This document shows, one piece after another, positions 1 to 10,989 of a stretch of DNA of 64,000 bases. Below the pieces are notes generated by a model that saw only the letters and a program-made list of their open reading frames with translations, did no database searches and was not told the origin of the DNA. Each line of letters opens with the position of its first letter. The stretch's first letter is position 1. Location of the stretch: NCBI GenBank assembly GCA_026826555.1, contig JAKSZT010053764.1:37863520-37927519 (forward strand), read 5' to 3'. A program made the position numbers and the translations under genes. Source of the DNA: Tolypeutes matacus. Taxonomy: Eukaryota > Chordata > Mammalia > Cingulata > Chlamyphoridae.

Positions 1-1440
1 AATTCTCAAAGTAGGTATTTCCAGTCTTCATTGAATACCATTGTGACCTATTGTTTCTTTTCATTTTAACCCAGATATCATTAAAGTTATTAATAACATA
101 ATTCCATTCCTGTAACCAAAGAATAGTGATGAATTCGTATACCAACTGACCCTTAGTCAATCCTGAGAATGGTGAAATGGGAATGATGAAGGAAGGGAGA
201 GAATTATTAGATTTTTCTCATCTCCAGACAGGAAATTGGACTAATTATTTCCTTAGACCATCCCTTGTCCTATTAGCAAACCTTCTTTCTTTCTTTTAAG
301 AACTGACCCTACTCCACTGGGAAGACCAGCCAATCAGCTGGCCTATGCCCTCAGACCACGGTGGTGGGCCTGGGATCCATGCCAGGCACATCATCAGTCA
401 AGTCCCAGAATTTTGTTTGGGCAGTTGGCAAAGATTTGCTTTCTCTTGCTTGGAATCACTAGTTGTGAATCATCTCTACCTACAGAACAAAAAAGAAATG
501 AGATGTGGTCCTTGTGATAGCATTTTAATCCCTGTACCACAACAGTTCTCATAGGCATGGCTAAGGCCAAACAGCTCTATCCTAAGACTTATATTTTTTT
601 GGTCATTACATTTCCTTTTTGATCAGCTTGTTTCAATCTGGTTTCTTTTACTTGAAACTAAAATATTCTTAATCCAAAGAGAGAATCCAAACCAGGAAAG
701 AAAAAGAAAAGAAGGAATATAGCATATAGAAAAAAGAGAAACTTAATCTGAATACCACAGTAATATATTTCTCCAAACTTCCAATTGCTTTAGTCAGTAA
801 ATTTTATTCTTGAAAGGAATCTTGGAAGTTATTTAGTCCAACCATACATTTATTAATTTTTTGAATTTTATAGTCAATGCACCTGAGTCAGACAAAAGGG
901 TTATTTTGCCATTTTATTTATATATACTCCACCTTATCCTATAAATGATTTGAGACATGCACACATTCTACAAGGGAATGATATAAAAAGAAAATTGGAA
1001 CCAGAACTAGGAAAATCAGGGTCAGATTATCCTATTTCATATATATATTAAACAGGGATAGAGATTTTTAACTAAGTTGTTTGAAAACTGATGACGGGTC
1101 CAGGGCCGTGGATATACAGCAATTCCCTCAAGGACGCCCAGATCCCTGAAGCTTGATTCTGGACCTTTACACTATGGAGAACTCACAGTTCTGGTCTTCT
1201 TTAACTTGAGAGTCATTGCCTCCATGTTTCAGGAGCAAATGAAATGAATAAGCAAAGAAAATCCTGGTTAGAAAAGGGCAGCCTGCTCTGTTCCCAACCA
1301 ATACACAAGCACAAGAAAGAGTTGATGGTGATGATGCTGAACTTTACCTAAGGCACGTGTCTCCAGAAAACAGCAATGGTTAAGAAATCCCTCCAACCTT
1401 TTTTTTTTTCCTGAAATTCCCTTACCCTTTTATATTCTAG
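1..1440. other. AT-rich non-coding sequence, no gene seen
   Basis: No exon or reading frame here resembles a known protein. If the CpG-rich block near 3.7 kb is the KIF27 promoter on the minus strand, this stretch would be the first intron of KIF27. I looked for the motor-domain start of KIF27 on the minus strand and did not find it, so that exon should lie left of the window. Confidence 0.5.
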
Positions 1441-1455
1441 AAAAGAGTTACTAAA

Positions 1456-1639
1456 GGGAAGTGGCTGTGGCTCAATCAGTAGGGCTCCCGTTTACCATAT
1501 GGGAGGCCCTCCTGGGGCCTCCTGGTGAAGGTAAGCCCGCCTGCACGGCGTGGTTGGCTGACCCAGCGAGCACAAGCAGCAAGGGGGGGATAAATGAATA
1601 AATAAATAATAAAATCTTTAAAAAAAAAAAAAAAAAAAA
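1456..1639 (+). mobile_element. DAS-type tRNA SINE
   Basis: A tRNA-like head (A box TGGCTCAATCAG) is followed by the GC-rich body, the GATAAATGAATAAATAAATA tail and a poly(A). The B-box region is damaged (CCCTCCTGG). It is flanked by a 15-bp duplication, AAAAGAGTTACTAAA, at 1441-1455 and about 1636-1650. Confidence 0.92.
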
Positions 1640-1839
1640 GAGTTACTAAAAGAAACACCCTTCTCCATATGACTTAGATAAGATTCTCTGCCCACTCTTT
1701 TTTTTTGACTCTCAAAGATATGTTTACCTGTGACAAGGCCAAATGCAGAGCTTTCCCATTTGCCTAAATCTGTTGTCAATGCCAGAGAGAGCCTCTATTC
1801 CACATTCTTTATCTCATTAATAATTATCTGAGGTTAGAA

Positions 1840-2105
1840 ATGTTTGCCCTCTGAAACTCACTAAGCACGGAGATAAACATTTCCTGTTCAAGGGACTGAC
1901 TGAGACATCCCCTGATTGCGAAACAATTCCAACTGTAAAATCACCCCACCTTTAACTTATCTACTCCTCCCTATAAACATCAAAGGCAGTATGCTTGCCA
2001 AGACACTCTGACCTTTGGAGCTGGGATGCTCTTCCCACTGCAATAGTCTGATCAAAATAATTTCTTTACTTGTTCAGGTTTTGTCTTGGCAGTAGCATCC
2101 ACCAA
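1840..2105 (+). mobile_element. Possible 3' part of an LTR (endogenous retrovirus relic)
   Basis: The order of signals is like an LTR R/U5 region: CCTATAAACATC, a pyrimidine-rich TCTTCCCACTG, an AAAATAATTT polyadenylation-like stretch, then TTTGTCTTGGCAGTAGCATCCA. I cannot define both ends or a target-site duplication, so this remains a candidate. Confidence 0.35.
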
Positions 2106-3230
2106 AGGGCTGAGAATCAAAAACTGAGGTTAAAATAAAAAGCGATCTGAAAAAACTGAAAGGGAGATGGGTCACTGAGTTATTATAAGAGAAGAAGATG
2201 TAGTTGCCTCAAGGCTGGTTATCTAAGTCACATATTGTGGTGCATTAAATCTGTATTTCCCCAACCACAGAATTAACCCACGTCACATTCAGCATCAGAG
2301 GAGACACAGTTAAAGAACTCAATAAATTATTTTTGAATGCGCTTCATTTACTTTGGTGTTAATCAGGGGGAAGTTAAAGGTTGAGAAAAACAAGGTCACT
2401 GTGCCACACACAAAATATCAAACATTCGTTCTAGGCTAAAATAAATGACTACCCCATCTTTACCAATTATAGCTTTATCCTTGCTTTATAGTCTGTCCTT
2501 CCTACAGATAAGATTTATTGCTCCAGCTCTCACAGCATTCAACCTAGAGGGAACCCCTGCTTCCTTAGACCCTCCCTCAAATCCCCTCTTACTAGGCATA
2601 CCCACTGTGCCAAGTAAGAATTCCAACTTGTTTACTACAGGTATGTTCCTACTGATCTCCAGTTAGAGGTAACTAAGACTGCTTTTTACTTAACTATTCT
2701 GCAGGTTGTGCCCCTGCCCTGCCCTGACTTACCTTAAGCCTAATCTTTGCAGCTACTAACTGCAGAGGAAAACAACTGCAGAGCTTAGCTCTTACAAGTA
2801 TTAACTTCTGTCCAAGCTCCCCCTCCTCTCTTCCACCAGATGGCCCTACTAATACTTTTCCATTGCCCTTGGCCAGACTATGAAACCCCAGCAACTTCCC
2901 GTAAATGAAATCATTCTTTCCTGTTTAACAATGGTACAATTTATTCTTTGACAGTGGGCATTGATAGCGTTCCTTGGCAAAATAATTTAACTTTGTAGAA
3001 GGAGGCAAATCATTAAGAGGCTGCTGAAGAAATTACTGATATTTGTTTAAAAAAAAAAAGTCAAAATGGGTTAATTTTATGTTATGTGAATTTCAACACG
3101 AGAAATTAAAAAAGCAAACCAGTTAAAATGTTTTTGAACTGAGTACAAATCAAAGGCTATGAAAGGAAACTGATGCACTATCTCCAGGCTAGAGAACCGG
3201 TCTAGCCGCACCTAAGGACCTCTCTGAATT
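2106..3230. other. Non-coding stretch without a recognised gene
   Basis: Two short open frames (2445-2666 plus, 2694-2894 minus) have no recognisable domain and overlap pyrimidine-rich, possibly LTR-derived sequence. I see no supported feature. Confidence 0.45.
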
Positions 3231-3239
3231 GAGGGCTGT

Positions 3240-3900
3240 GATGGCGGCTCCCTGGCTGTGCACATTTTCATTGGAGTTTAAGACGGAACGTGCAATCAAT
3301 CAAAACAACTGAAAAAAATCTCCAGATCCAATTTCTACATTCGCATCTCCCCGAACTTCAGCCATACCAATTTTGTTCCCCAGGCCACCCAGAAATCCAT
3401 CAAGAGAGAAGTTATCCCAGCACAAGGCCCAGAAGACCAAGCCCTTCCGGATGGTGTGGGGAAAGGCTCGAAGAACAGGGCCTGCAGCATCTGGAGAAGA
3501 AAGGGCAGGGGAGGGAATAGGGAGAGGGGTGAGGAGAAAAGAGGAGCGGTAAGGGAAGAGATGGAGGAAAGGATAAGGCGTAGACAGCAGTAGTAGCCCT
3601 GGATGGGCCGGTGCCGCCGGGAACTCTGAGCCTCCCCTGGGCTTCCGGCAGGCACAGCGCGAGTACCCGGTACTGGCTTATGCCTTGCGTGCGGCGACGG
3701 GGGTTCTGGGGTTGGGGGCTGAAGACTGGGGCGAGGCGGATGGAAGTGAGCCTTCCGGGGAAGGACCTTTTCCAGCTGTTATAGGCCGGTTACCCGGGTT
3801 AGCTCCCATCGCCCTTTTGGGCCTCGGTGGCCTTATCTATAAAGACAGGGGAATGAAATTGCATGAGCCTACAGCGTTAGTAGACCAGGCATTTATACTG
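3240..3900 (-). promoter_or_regulatory. KIF27: CpG-rich promoter block, probably KIF27 first exon and promoter
   Basis: CpG density rises sharply at about 3590-3810, with several CTTCCGG ETS-like sites (near 3435, 3639 and 3747) and no TATA box. In human the KIF27 5' end lies roughly 16-17 kb beyond the QNG1 3' end on the same strand, and the distance here (about 3.7 to 19.8 kb) is the same. The symmetric GTTACCCGGGTTAGC at 3789-3803 partly matches an RFX X-box, which would suit a cilium-linked kinesin. Gene assignment and strand are inferred from synteny; no coding exon is present to prove it. Confidence 0.45.
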
Positions 3901-4988
3901 AGTTATCAAATAATTCTCGCCTGGGGAAATGAGCCTAGAAGCCCCCGCGTCTCCCCCTGCCTCCCCTTCCCCCTCAGTTTGGAATTTTACACATGGACAA
4001 CCGTCAGCCCATCCTGGGGGTCTGTTGGCAGTTAGAATTATCAGCGTCCTAAGGGCAAGTTTGTGAAAAGCTGATAAGCGTTTGCTTTTAGTTGACTTAG
4101 TTGAGTTGGAGGCTCAAAGATGGATTCGGTGCTTCCCATCCATCCATACCCACTGTCTGGAGTAAGGTGATCATCTTCACAACAGCGAGGGAAGATCACT
4201 TCTGGCTGGGGTGGTCAAAGAAGTTCAGGGAAAGGTAATAATTGAGCTGGGCCTTAATTTTTTTTTTTTTTTTTTTTTTTTTAACTTTTAATTATAGAAA
4301 ATTTTAAACAAATCAAAAATAGGATAGAATAACAAACTGTTATGTACCCAATCCCTAGCTTCAATAATTATCCAACTCTTTGGGCCTTGGGTTTTGATAG
4401 GGAGAAGAGTATGAAAAAAGGGCTAAAGTTAGAAAAGTTCAAAGTACTTTCAGATAAAAGGATGGGAAAAGGGCAAGACACACCAAAGAAGTCTTTGAAT
4501 GACAATTTCTTTGAGTGAGCTTCCTCTATAAAACAAAGTTGAAGTAACCAAAGGTGAGACAATATAAGCATCATAGAGAATAATAATCACAATGGATTGA
4601 AAAATCATCAAACATAAAAACCTATGCGTTCTTAGGGATACTTCCCCACCCCAGCAATTGATCACCTTTGAAGAATGCTAGGGAATCAACTCTTTATTCT
4701 GAAAATTGATACATAATAAAGGGGTGGGTGGGGTGGATCAAATATTTATTCTGTCTTTTCAGCACAAATGAACTTTAGGGTGACCAAATAGTTGATGAGG
4801 GTACGTCCTTTTTACGGTAAAAAAAAAAATCTAGCTAGAAAAAATGAAGTAATGATAGATTTAGAATATCACCATTTTGCAAATCCTAATTAAATAATCT
4901 AGGCCATGGCTGCTAAAACCATTAGATGAAAGAAAAGCTGACAGGAAATGTTATAATGAAAGGATCAGGCTGTAAGCACCTGCACACA
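3901..4988. other. Non-coding sequence with a repeat fragment
   Basis: A poly(T) run at 4259-4282 is followed by an interspersed-repeat-like stretch to about 4380 whose family I cannot name. The rest is AT-rich without coding signal. Confidence 0.45.
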
Positions 4989-5002
4989 CTGATGAACTTT
5001 AT

Positions 5003-5203
5003 TTATTTTATTTTATTTTATTTTATTTTTTTAAAGATTTTATTTATTTATTCATTTATCCCCCCCTTGCTGCTTGTGCTCACTGGGTCAGCTAACCACG
5101 CCGCATGAGGAGGGCCTGCCTTCACCAGGAGGCCCTGGGAACCCGGACCGGGGCCTCCCATATGGTAAACGGGAGCCCTACTGATTGAGCCACAGCCGCT
5201 TCC
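5003..5203 (-). mobile_element. DAS-type tRNA SINE
   Basis: Read on the minus strand, it runs GGGAAGCGGCTGTGGCTCAA head, GC-rich body, then ATAAATGAATAAATA tail. The 14-bp duplication CTGATGAACTTTAT flanks it (4989-5002 and 5204-5217). Confidence 0.93.
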
Positions 5204-5509
5204 CTGATGAACTTTATAATCACCAGACTTTATGTGCATCCTGATGTGAGGCAGTAGAAAACACATAGTACCAAAACACTGAACCTAAGTTGATCAAGCA
5301 TCTAGATCTAACTACCATCTTACAAGAAATACAGGAGCGGAAGGGACATGTTAAAAGACAACATGGTGATTGATCAGCAAACTCCACAATGTGGGAAACT
5401 CTATAGGTTTCTTCAAGAAGTAAACTGCAAGGGGAAAAAATGGGTGATTTTAAGAGGAGAATTAAGGGACCAAGAGCAATATATCAACCTTATTTGGATA
5501 TTGGTAAAC

Positions 5510-6115
5510 TAACTGTAAAAAGAAATTATGAGACAATCAGGAAAATTTGAACATTTACTCTATCTGATGATGTTGAAGAATTAGCGTTCATTGTTTTAGG
5601 TGTGATAAAGGATTGTCGTTAATGTTTCTAAAAGTTCTTATTTTTATCAGGTACATACTGAACTGTAATATGTTGTCTGATATTTGCTTCAAAATAATTT
5701 AGTGGGGGGAAGCAGCTGTGGCTCAATTTGTTGGGCTCCTGTTTATCATATGGGAGGCCTGGGGTTCGATTCCCGGGGCCTCCTGGTGAAGGCAAGCCAG
5801 CCCGTGCGGCATGGTGAGCTGGTGCAGCAAGATGACAAAGGGAGACAAGCAGACACAGAAAAATGCACAGCAAATGGGCCCAGCAACCACAAGCAGCAAG
5901 GGGAGGGGATAAATAAATCTTAAAAAAATAAATAAATAAATAAAAATAATAATAATTTAGTGGGGAAAGGGAAAGCAAGTGCAAGTATAGATAAGACAAG
6001 AGTGGCCATAAGTTGATATTTTAAACTGGGTGATAGACACATTGAATTCATTACACTATTCTTTCTACTTCTGTGTATGTTTGAAGTTTTCAAAAAATAA
6101 AATAAAATAAAATAA
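5510..6115 (+). mobile_element. Old poly(A)-ended mammalian repeat, family not assigned
   Basis: The sequence runs from GGTGTGATAAAGGATTGTC to a tail of AAATAAAATAAAATAAAA and resembles a widespread ancient mammalian repeat whose 3' end reads GTTTGAA..TTTTC..AATAAAA. A SINE (5707-5950) interrupts it and duplicates AATAATTTAGTGGG. Confidence 0.4.
5707..5950 (+). mobile_element. DAS-type tRNA SINE, long variant
   Basis: It has the A box TGGCTCAATTTG and the B box GGTTCGATTCCCG, then an extended body with GACAAAGGGAGACAAGCAGA before GGATAAATAAATC. The 14-bp duplication AATAATTTAGTGGG lies at 5693-5706 and 5951-5964. Confidence 0.9.
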
Positions 6116-6365
6116 ATAGTACAAATGTATACAATAAAAAGAAGTTGGAGTAAATTAGTTCCAAAGTCCCTTTAAGTTAATGGCTTTCGAACCTTTTTAA
6201 CCATGACTCACAATATGAAATACATTTTACATTATAACCACATACACATATTCTGCTTTACTAAGTGTAATGTGCTCTAATAGTGACTCCTTTTATTTTT
6301 AAATACTGACCACAACCCACCACCTTCTAATGGGTGCTGCCCACAGATTTAAAAACACTGCTTTT

Positions 6366-6767
6366 GGGGGTGGATGTGGCTCAAATGGTTGGGCGTCTGT
6401 TTTCCATATGGAGGGACCTGGGTTTGATCCCCGGGACCTCCTGGTAAAATAAAAAAAATATAGAAGGTGCACAGACGCGCTGTCAAGCCCAGCCAAACCA
6501 TGCAGTAAGATGATGATGTAACAGGAGAGAGATGCACTGGAAAACCAGGAACTGAGGTGGCGTAGGGGGCAGAATGCCTCTCCCCTATATTGGAGGTTCC
6601 CAGGATCGAATCCCGGTGAAGACAGGAGGAGAAGAATGAGAGGAGAAGGGCAGGAAACAGACTCAGAGAATTGCCCAGTGAATGGACACAAAACAGCAAA
6701 AATGGGGGGTGGGAGGAGGGTTTAAGATGGATTTTAAAAGTAAATAAATAAATCTTTAAAAAAAAAC
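6366..6767 (+). mobile_element. Dimeric tRNA SINE (about 400 bp)
   Basis: Two tRNA-like units lie head to tail, each with its own B box (GGTTTGATCCCCG near 6421 and GGATCGAATCCCG near 6602), then a poly(A)-type tail. The 14-bp duplication AAAACACTGCTTTT is perfect (6352-6365 and 6768-6781), so the dimer inserted as one unit. Confidence 0.9.
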
Positions 6768-6869
6768 AAAACACTGCTTTTAAATTTTATGTGGGGAATT
6801 AGTGGTACCCATGACCTGAAATAAAGTTGAGATCAGATTGTGGAATGCATCAAATTCAGGCTGAGTTTA

Positions 6870-6995
6870 AATTGATTCCTGCTAGACTGTGAGTTCAAAA
6901 ACAGCTCAAGAAGAGTCTGTTTTGTTCATCATAGGGTTCCCTACCACCTAGCATGGCACCAGGTTCATCATAGGTACTCGGTAACCATTTGTGGA
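6870..6995 (+). mobile_element. L2/MIR-type 3' end relic
   Basis: The segment matches the familiar LINE2/MIR tail pattern: GACTGTGAG..., CACCTAGCATGGCACCAGG, CATAGGTACTCGGTAA, TTTGTGGAACTGAA. Divergence is high. Confidence 0.6.
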
Positions 6996-7084
6996 ACTGA
7001 ATAGGCCAAGGATTTGCCGTGGGGTGAGTCATGAGTCAAGTTGTGAAAAGGGGGTGAACTTGTAGGTAGCAGTCCAGTCCTACA

Positions 7085-7290
7085 GGTGAGTGGTTCTCAA
7101 ATTGTGATCCTAAGACTCACCAAAGGAGTTTGTTAAAAATGCAGAGGGGAGTGGATGTGGCTCAAGCAGTTGAGTACCTGCTTCCCACATGGGAGGATCC
7201 TGGGATCGGTTCCCGGTAACTCAAAAAAAAAAAAAGCAGATTCCCTGATCCCACTTTTTTTCTCTGAATCAGAATATCTTCCATTTTAAT
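7085..7290 (+). mobile_element. MER5-like hAT DNA transposon relic, split by a SINE
   Basis: It begins AGTGGTTCTCAAATTGTGATCC, continues GTTTGTTAAAAATGCAG, then after the SINE CAGATTCCCTGATCCCAC and CTGAATCAGAATATC. This is the order of the non-autonomous MER5 elements. The 3' end is not clear. Confidence 0.6.
7145..7233 (+). mobile_element. Short DAS-type tRNA SINE
   Basis: The tRNA-like head (A box TGGCTCAAGCAG, B box GGATCGGTTCCCG) runs straight into poly(A) with no body. It sits inside the MER5 relic, with an imperfect duplication around AAAATGCAGA/AAAAAGCAGA. Confidence 0.85.
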
Positions 7291-7304
7291 AATCTCCTTA
7301 TGTT

Positions 7305-7535
7305 TCTTTTCATTTTAAAAACAATTTATTGAAGTATATCATTCATACATGAACATAAATAATAATATTTAGTAAACCTTGTGAACTTACAAAACAAACA
7401 TGTATAACATCATACAGGGCTCCCACACATCACCCTACCACAAATACTTTGCATTATTGTGAAACGTGTTAACAAATTATGAAAGAGCATCGTCAAAGTA
7501 TTACTACTAACTATAGTCCATATCTTACTCCCCTA
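7305..7535 (-). mobile_element. L1-type 3' fragment, reverse orientation
   Basis: The text CAATTTATTGAAGTATATCA ... CATACAGGGCTCCCACACAT ... CTTTGCATTATTG matches the reverse complement of an L1-type 3' region. A similar stretch occurs at 61.78-62.0 kb. No coding remains. Confidence 0.5.
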
Positions 7536-7539
7536 CACT

Positions 7540-7983
7540 TTTTTTAAAAGATTTATTTATTTATTTATTTATATCCATTTTCACCCCCCCTCCCCATTTT
7601 TGCTGTTTTTGTGTCCATTCGCTGGGCAATTCTCTGTGTCTGTTTCCTGCCCTCTCTTCTCATCCTTCTCCTCCTATCTTCACGGGAATTCGATCCTCAG
7701 AACCTCCAATGTGGGAGAGAGGCATCCTACCGCCTGTGCCACCTTAGTTCCTGGTTTTTCGGTGTGTCTTGTCTTGGCTCTCCCTTGCGTCACTCTCCTG
7801 TTACATCATCATCTTGCTGTGTGGCTTGGCGGGGCCTGGCGGAGCACCTGCTCATGGGGCCTGGCAGCCCACATGCCTTCTGTATATATATTTTTTATTT
7901 CTACCCAGAGGTCCTGGGGATGGAACCCAGGTCCCTCCATATGGGAGACGGATGCCCAGCCATTTGAGCCACATCTGCCCCCC
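7540..7983 (-). mobile_element. Dimeric tRNA SINE, reverse
   Basis: It is the same two-unit architecture as the element at 6366, read on the minus strand. Each unit has a B box (GGAATTCGATCCTC near 7684 and GGATGGAACCCAGG near 7918 on the plus strand), and it ends in the reversed ATAAATAAATAAATC tail. Confidence 0.88.
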
Positions 7984-7989
7984 TGCTAT

Positions 7990-9150
7990 ATCTCTTAAAG
8001 TTGACCAAATATACCTACAATTACAGTCTTTTCCCATACAGGATGGTCATATAATAAATCAGGCTTGGTTTATCACCAGCATTCTAAAAACCAGACCTAG
8101 GGAGAAAAACTAGGTTTGGGGACACATGAATGGTTTCTAATATAGTGAATGTTTAGCTTACCCTGATTATCACAAAAATTCACATATGATTTTTCATATA
8201 CACTAAAGTTTGAAAAACGTCAGTATGGTGAGCCACAGGTAAACAGGTTTGGTGGAGAAAAGACTGAGAACTACTGCTGTAGGAAATGGGGAACCACTGC
8301 TCTTTTGTTTGTGCTTTTTTAGCCTGGGAAATGAGAGAGCAAACAAACCTTAGTCTGAGGTGAATATTGTGTGGCAGGTTGTTTACCTGTCTGGGATAAA
8401 GGTAAAGGGAGTGGTACCAGAGGACTTCTGAAATAGTTCAGAACCTGAAACAGGAGGGTAATGCGAAGGAAGGGATGGATTTGAGAAACATGCAGAGGTT
8501 CTTTGTGCCTCCTGGACTCCTGCTCCTTTTTATCTTCACTAGCAAAGCCAAACCAGTAAAATGGGACCAAGTTAATTCATGGTGAGAACAAGGCTGTCTG
8601 GATAAATGGCTACCATTATTGAATATTTATTATGTGCCAGGCTCATTCCCATATTTCATTGTTTATAGAATAAACTTTTCCCTCTGCATTTTAATATCTC
8701 TGAAATCAATATATGTCTTACAATTAATGGTTTCTCTTTTAGATTTGACAGCTCTGAAAGGTAGGCATTTTCCCTGTTTTATAAAGAAGTGAAATTCAGA
8801 GAAGGTGGTTGCCTATGGTCTCATAGCTAGTGAGGATACAAGAAAGCTTTGACTGCAGCTCTACCTGACTCTTAGGCTTATACACTCTTGTCTGTCTCTT
8901 ATATTGGTAGCTGTAATAAAACCCAGCTGAAATTTCCACTTAAAAGCTAAAGATAGCTGAACTTTCCAGGGGTACCATTTCTTATGCTTTCCTATTGACA
9001 TTTCAGCATTTTGTTTCCTTTTGAAACAACCATAAATTGCCGGGATTAAAGATAGGGTTAGTTCAGACCCTCTTTACTCTAGCGTTAAAATGACAACAAT
9101 AACAGTTATCTAAACCATATTGATATAGGAAGGCTGAGTTTCAAAGGATA
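7990..9150. other. Non-coding stretch holding a MIR relic
   Basis: Apart from the MIR at 8605-8880 I see no gene or RNA. The open frame at 8319-8570 (minus) has no recognised domain. Confidence 0.5.
8605..8880 (-). mobile_element. MIR relic
   Basis: The minus-strand MIR signature is visible: ATTTATTATGTGCCAGGC, then AAAGAAGTGAAATTCAGAGA and TCTCATAGCTAGTGAGGA, as in the core-SINE consensus read in reverse. Confidence 0.7.
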
Positions 9151-9152
9151 GG

Positions 9153-9336
9153 TTTTATTTTTTTAAAGATTTATTTTACTTATTTATCCTCACCACCACC
9201 ACCCCTGGTTGTTTGTGCTCACTGTCTGCTTTCTGTGTCTGCTAGTTTTCTTCTTTTTTTTTTTTAGGAGGCACTGAACCCGGGACCTCCCATGTGGGAA
9301 GGAGGCACCCAATCGCTTGAGCCACATCCACTTCCC
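9153..9336 (-). mobile_element. DAS-type tRNA SINE
   Basis: The minus-strand SINE has the reversed head CACATCCACTTCCC at its right end and an AAATCTTTAAAAA tail at its left. The duplication is diverged: TCAAAGGATAGGTTT at about 9138 and TCAAAAGATAGCTTT at about 9337. Confidence 0.88.
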
Positions 9337-10080
9337 TCAAAAGATAGCTTTGAAAGACTTATGTGATCTAATTCATTGCTGAACAATAATCTTCCTGTGA
9401 ACTAAGAAAGTAAAGTTGTATATATAATAGCTTTTAAAAACTCAGATTCCCGGATTACTTGACCTGACCTGGGAAAATAAGGTCATATATAGGATAAAAC
9501 AGAGAAGAGTACCTCTAAGGTAGGTAAACTAGCTATGATTAGGTTCAGCTGTGACTTAAGTGAACCCCCCCACACAAATAAAAATTATTTAAACAAGATA
9601 AATTTCTTCCCTATTATATATTAAGACAGGGAAAATAGTCCAGAGCTGTATGGTGCTCCATGGTGTCAGAGATCCAGCATTTTTCCTCTCATGCCACTGA
9701 GCATGGTCTGGACTCATAACCAAGGTGTCTGTGTTCTAATCCAGGAAGCAAGTTTGAAGAAATGAAGCTGACGAGTGCAAAGGGTTGATAGGGAGACCGC
9801 GGCAGCTACCACATTATATTTTTGCTTTGATCTTACTGGCATGTGACTTAGTCACATGACCACAACAAGCTACTAAGGAGCTGGGAAAGTGCTCTCTATT
9901 CTGAGCATCAGATACTAGTTACACCTCTGTAGAGTATGGATGGATATTGGGAAACAGCAAGAAGTTTTCACCACAATAAAGACAAGGATTTCATCATATG
10001 CATACCTAATACAACTTGAAAAAATTGAAATCTTGACTTCAAGGGTTAAACTGGAAACAATTTATGATGCTTTCTGCTAC
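9337..10080. other. Non-coding stretch, nothing recognised
   Basis: No exon, RNA or clear repeat boundary could be supported. A run of C (9564-9570) and AT-rich sequence are the only local features. Confidence 0.45.
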
Positions 10081-10560
10081 TAGTTACAGAAAACCATTTC
10101 AAAATGATAGAAATAATAAGCATATGTGTTTATTATCTCAGGTGGAAAGTCCATAGATAGGATGGGTTCAGGAACGGCAGGTACACCAGGGTTCTGGTTC
10201 GGCCAAATGGCTACTACAGTTTCAGGTTATCATACTGAGACAGAACATTGCTCAGAGGAAGAAGAGGAACCTTCTCCTCCTGCGTCTCTTTCTTAAAAGT
10301 GAAGAAACCTTTTTCAGAAGCTTCTCAGCTGACTTCTCCTTTAGTCTCATTGGCCAGAATTAGATTATGTATCCAATACTAAAGCAAGAACAGATCACCA
10401 CGAATGGCTTATAAAAAACCATTCATATTAATCGGGATCTATTTCTCGAACTGGAGATGGGATCCTCTTTCCGAGTCACATACCTGAGGGATAGAACCAC
10501 TACTTAATTTACGATTGTGCAAACTGCATTGCACAATTTCAGGGAGCCCGTCACATTCAT
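10080..10560. mobile_element. Ancient interspersed repeat, family not assigned
   Basis: The stretch TTATCTCAGGTGGAAAGTCC ... CTCCTCCTGCGTCTCTTTCT ... TCATTGGCCAGAATTAGATT resembles a commonly seen diverged mammalian repeat. Neither ends nor family can be fixed by eye. Confidence 0.4.
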
Positions 10561-10979
10561 AGTAGTGTCAAGTTATTATGACAAACTTCCAGCAGATGGC
10601 AGTAAAGTGCTTAGGGAAAGGTTTTCTTTTTTGACTCATAGTCATTACAAGTAAACAAGGTAGATAGCTAACAAAAATAAAGATTCTGATAGAAGAAAGA
10701 CGGGGGGTGAAGGTTGAAGGTGAGAAAAGGGTACTGCCTGGGTAATGAGAGCTATGCTACAGAAAATAAATAATCTGGAGCACAGGTGCAGAATGGTGAA
10801 GTGAGATGCTTTACAAATGAAAGAGCTGGAAAAAGAGACTGGAATTAACTAGGTGGCAACCCTGGAACCAGAATGGACATTTAGAACAACTACAGGAGTA
10901 AAAGAGGAAGTGAGAGGATGCAAGGAAAGTTCAGCTTTTCTAAGTGAAAGTACAAACCAGTGATCAGCTCCCATCTCAG
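10561..10979. other. Non-coding stretch before the L1
   Basis: No gene-like signal. The left edge of the L1 5' region is not sharply defined and may begin within this stretch. Confidence 0.4.
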
Positions 10980-10989
10980 CACTTGCAGA

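Noticed and set aside
3335..4035. Open frames of 106-116 codons in the putative KIF27 promoter
   Set aside because: No similarity to KIF27 or any known protein; base composition explains them.
6299..6774. Open frames of 130-141 codons around 6.3-6.8 kb and similar ones at 7.6-8.1 kb
   Set aside because: They are translations of dimeric SINEs (repeated motifs such as GPSIWKTDAQPFE-like), not genes.
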